Source: Capnocytophaga periodontitidis
GTDB lineage: Bacteria; Bacteroidota; Bacteroidia; Flavobacteriales; Flavobacteriaceae
Assembly (NCBI RefSeq): GCF_016126015.1
Contig: NZ_JAEFDB010000013.1
Coordinates: 1-64,000 of the forward strand
Direction: 5' to 3'
Length of the DNA stretch: 64,000 nucleotides
The stretch's first letter is position 1. Each line of letters begins with the position of its first letter. This document shows positions 63,819 to 64,000 of this stretch, one piece after another. Both the position numbers and the translations under genes were made by a program. A model generated the notes under the pieces. The model had not been told where the DNA came from. It worked only from the letters and a program-made list of their open reading frames with translations, and ran no database searches.

Positions 63819-64000
63819 AGGCACAAGCTATAAGCTCGCGCCAACGAGGGGTCGTAGCACGACGAGCAATTAAAACTAACAAGGGGTTGTCCTAAAAGTT
63901 TTTCTTGAGGGGGCGTTTGCAAAACGCCCCTACATAACATACTCTAAAAGTGATTGATTATCAGAGCTATCAACTTTGCCAAAGTGTGAAACTTTGGCAA
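63819..64000. repeat. Cluster of dispersed repeat modules at the window edge
   Basis: In order: AAGGCACAAGCTATAAGCTC (63819 on), GTCGTAGCACGACGAGCAAT (63852-63871), a CGCCCC palindrome (63909-63940), AAAGTGATTGATTATCAGAG (63947-63966) and an ACTTTGCCAAAGT hairpin (63972 to the edge). The same modules occur in another order at 12250-12384 and at 57569-57628. Confidence 0.8.

Noticed and set aside
1-64000. tRNA, rRNA, IS element, integrase or prophage
   Set aside because: No cloverleaf, rRNA-like stretch, transposase or phage structural gene was recognised anywhere by reading; a tRNA scan was not possible.

Overview
The window looks like chromosome of a Bacteroidota member, most likely family Flavobacteriaceae and quite possibly Capnocytophaga (inference). 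Reasons: a gliding/type IX secretion (T9SS) adhesin with a type B C-terminal domain next to a PorP/SprF partner; a SusC/SusD pair; many Q-start outer-membrane beta-barrels; archaeal/eukaryotic-type ProRS; the uppS-bamA-ompH-ompH order; A/T-rich leaders without Shine-Dalgarno sequences; and repeated Bacteroidota promoters of the form TTTG-19/20-TAnnTTTG. By eye the base composition is AT-rich, but lepA is clearly GC-richer and the block just after it much AT-richer.

Layout. 1-6.0 kb (minus): a T9SS surface module made of an OmpA-family protein, a 1470-residue repeat adhesin and the start of a SprF-like protein. 6.0-19.0 kb: a small OMP; a dsbD-ctp-proS operon; an RsmB-type RNA methyltransferase; a FadL-like porin behind a tyrosine-rich lipoprotein; DUF4286 and an 85-residue protein on divergent promoters; an MltD-like transglycosylase; murI. 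19.1-24.7 kb (minus): envelope biogenesis operon DUF6089-uppS-bamA-ompH-ompH with a strong terminator. 25-35.2 kb: porin-lpd, prmA, a SMUG2-like glycosylase, a CrtI-like oxidoreductase, M13 peptidase, flavin reductase and metK, whose leader looks like a SAM-II riboswitch. 35.5-37.3 kb: lepA.

37.3-40.4 kb (plus) is an AT-rich island. It holds a RES-domain protein tightly coupled to a membrane coiled-coil protein, followed by two small proteins of unknown role. 40.4-55.2 kb (plus) is ordinary again: TonB-type receptor, M1 aminopeptidase, SusC/SusD, UvrA and an acyl-CoA carboxylase beta subunit.

55.3-63.8 kb (minus) is a run of 15 small, mostly unrecognised genes. They include a cut-down SUKH protein, paralogous lipoproteins, paralogous mini membrane proteins and a UBA-like protein. 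It resembles an immunity-gene array of a polymorphic toxin system, though no toxin is visible here. Dispersed repeats (35-bp units, GTCGT/ACGAC modules, CGCCCC palindromes) sit at its edges. One family of ACTTTGCCAAAGT hairpins serves as terminator after at least five genes. I saw no rRNA, tRNA, IS element, prophage or CRISPR array.
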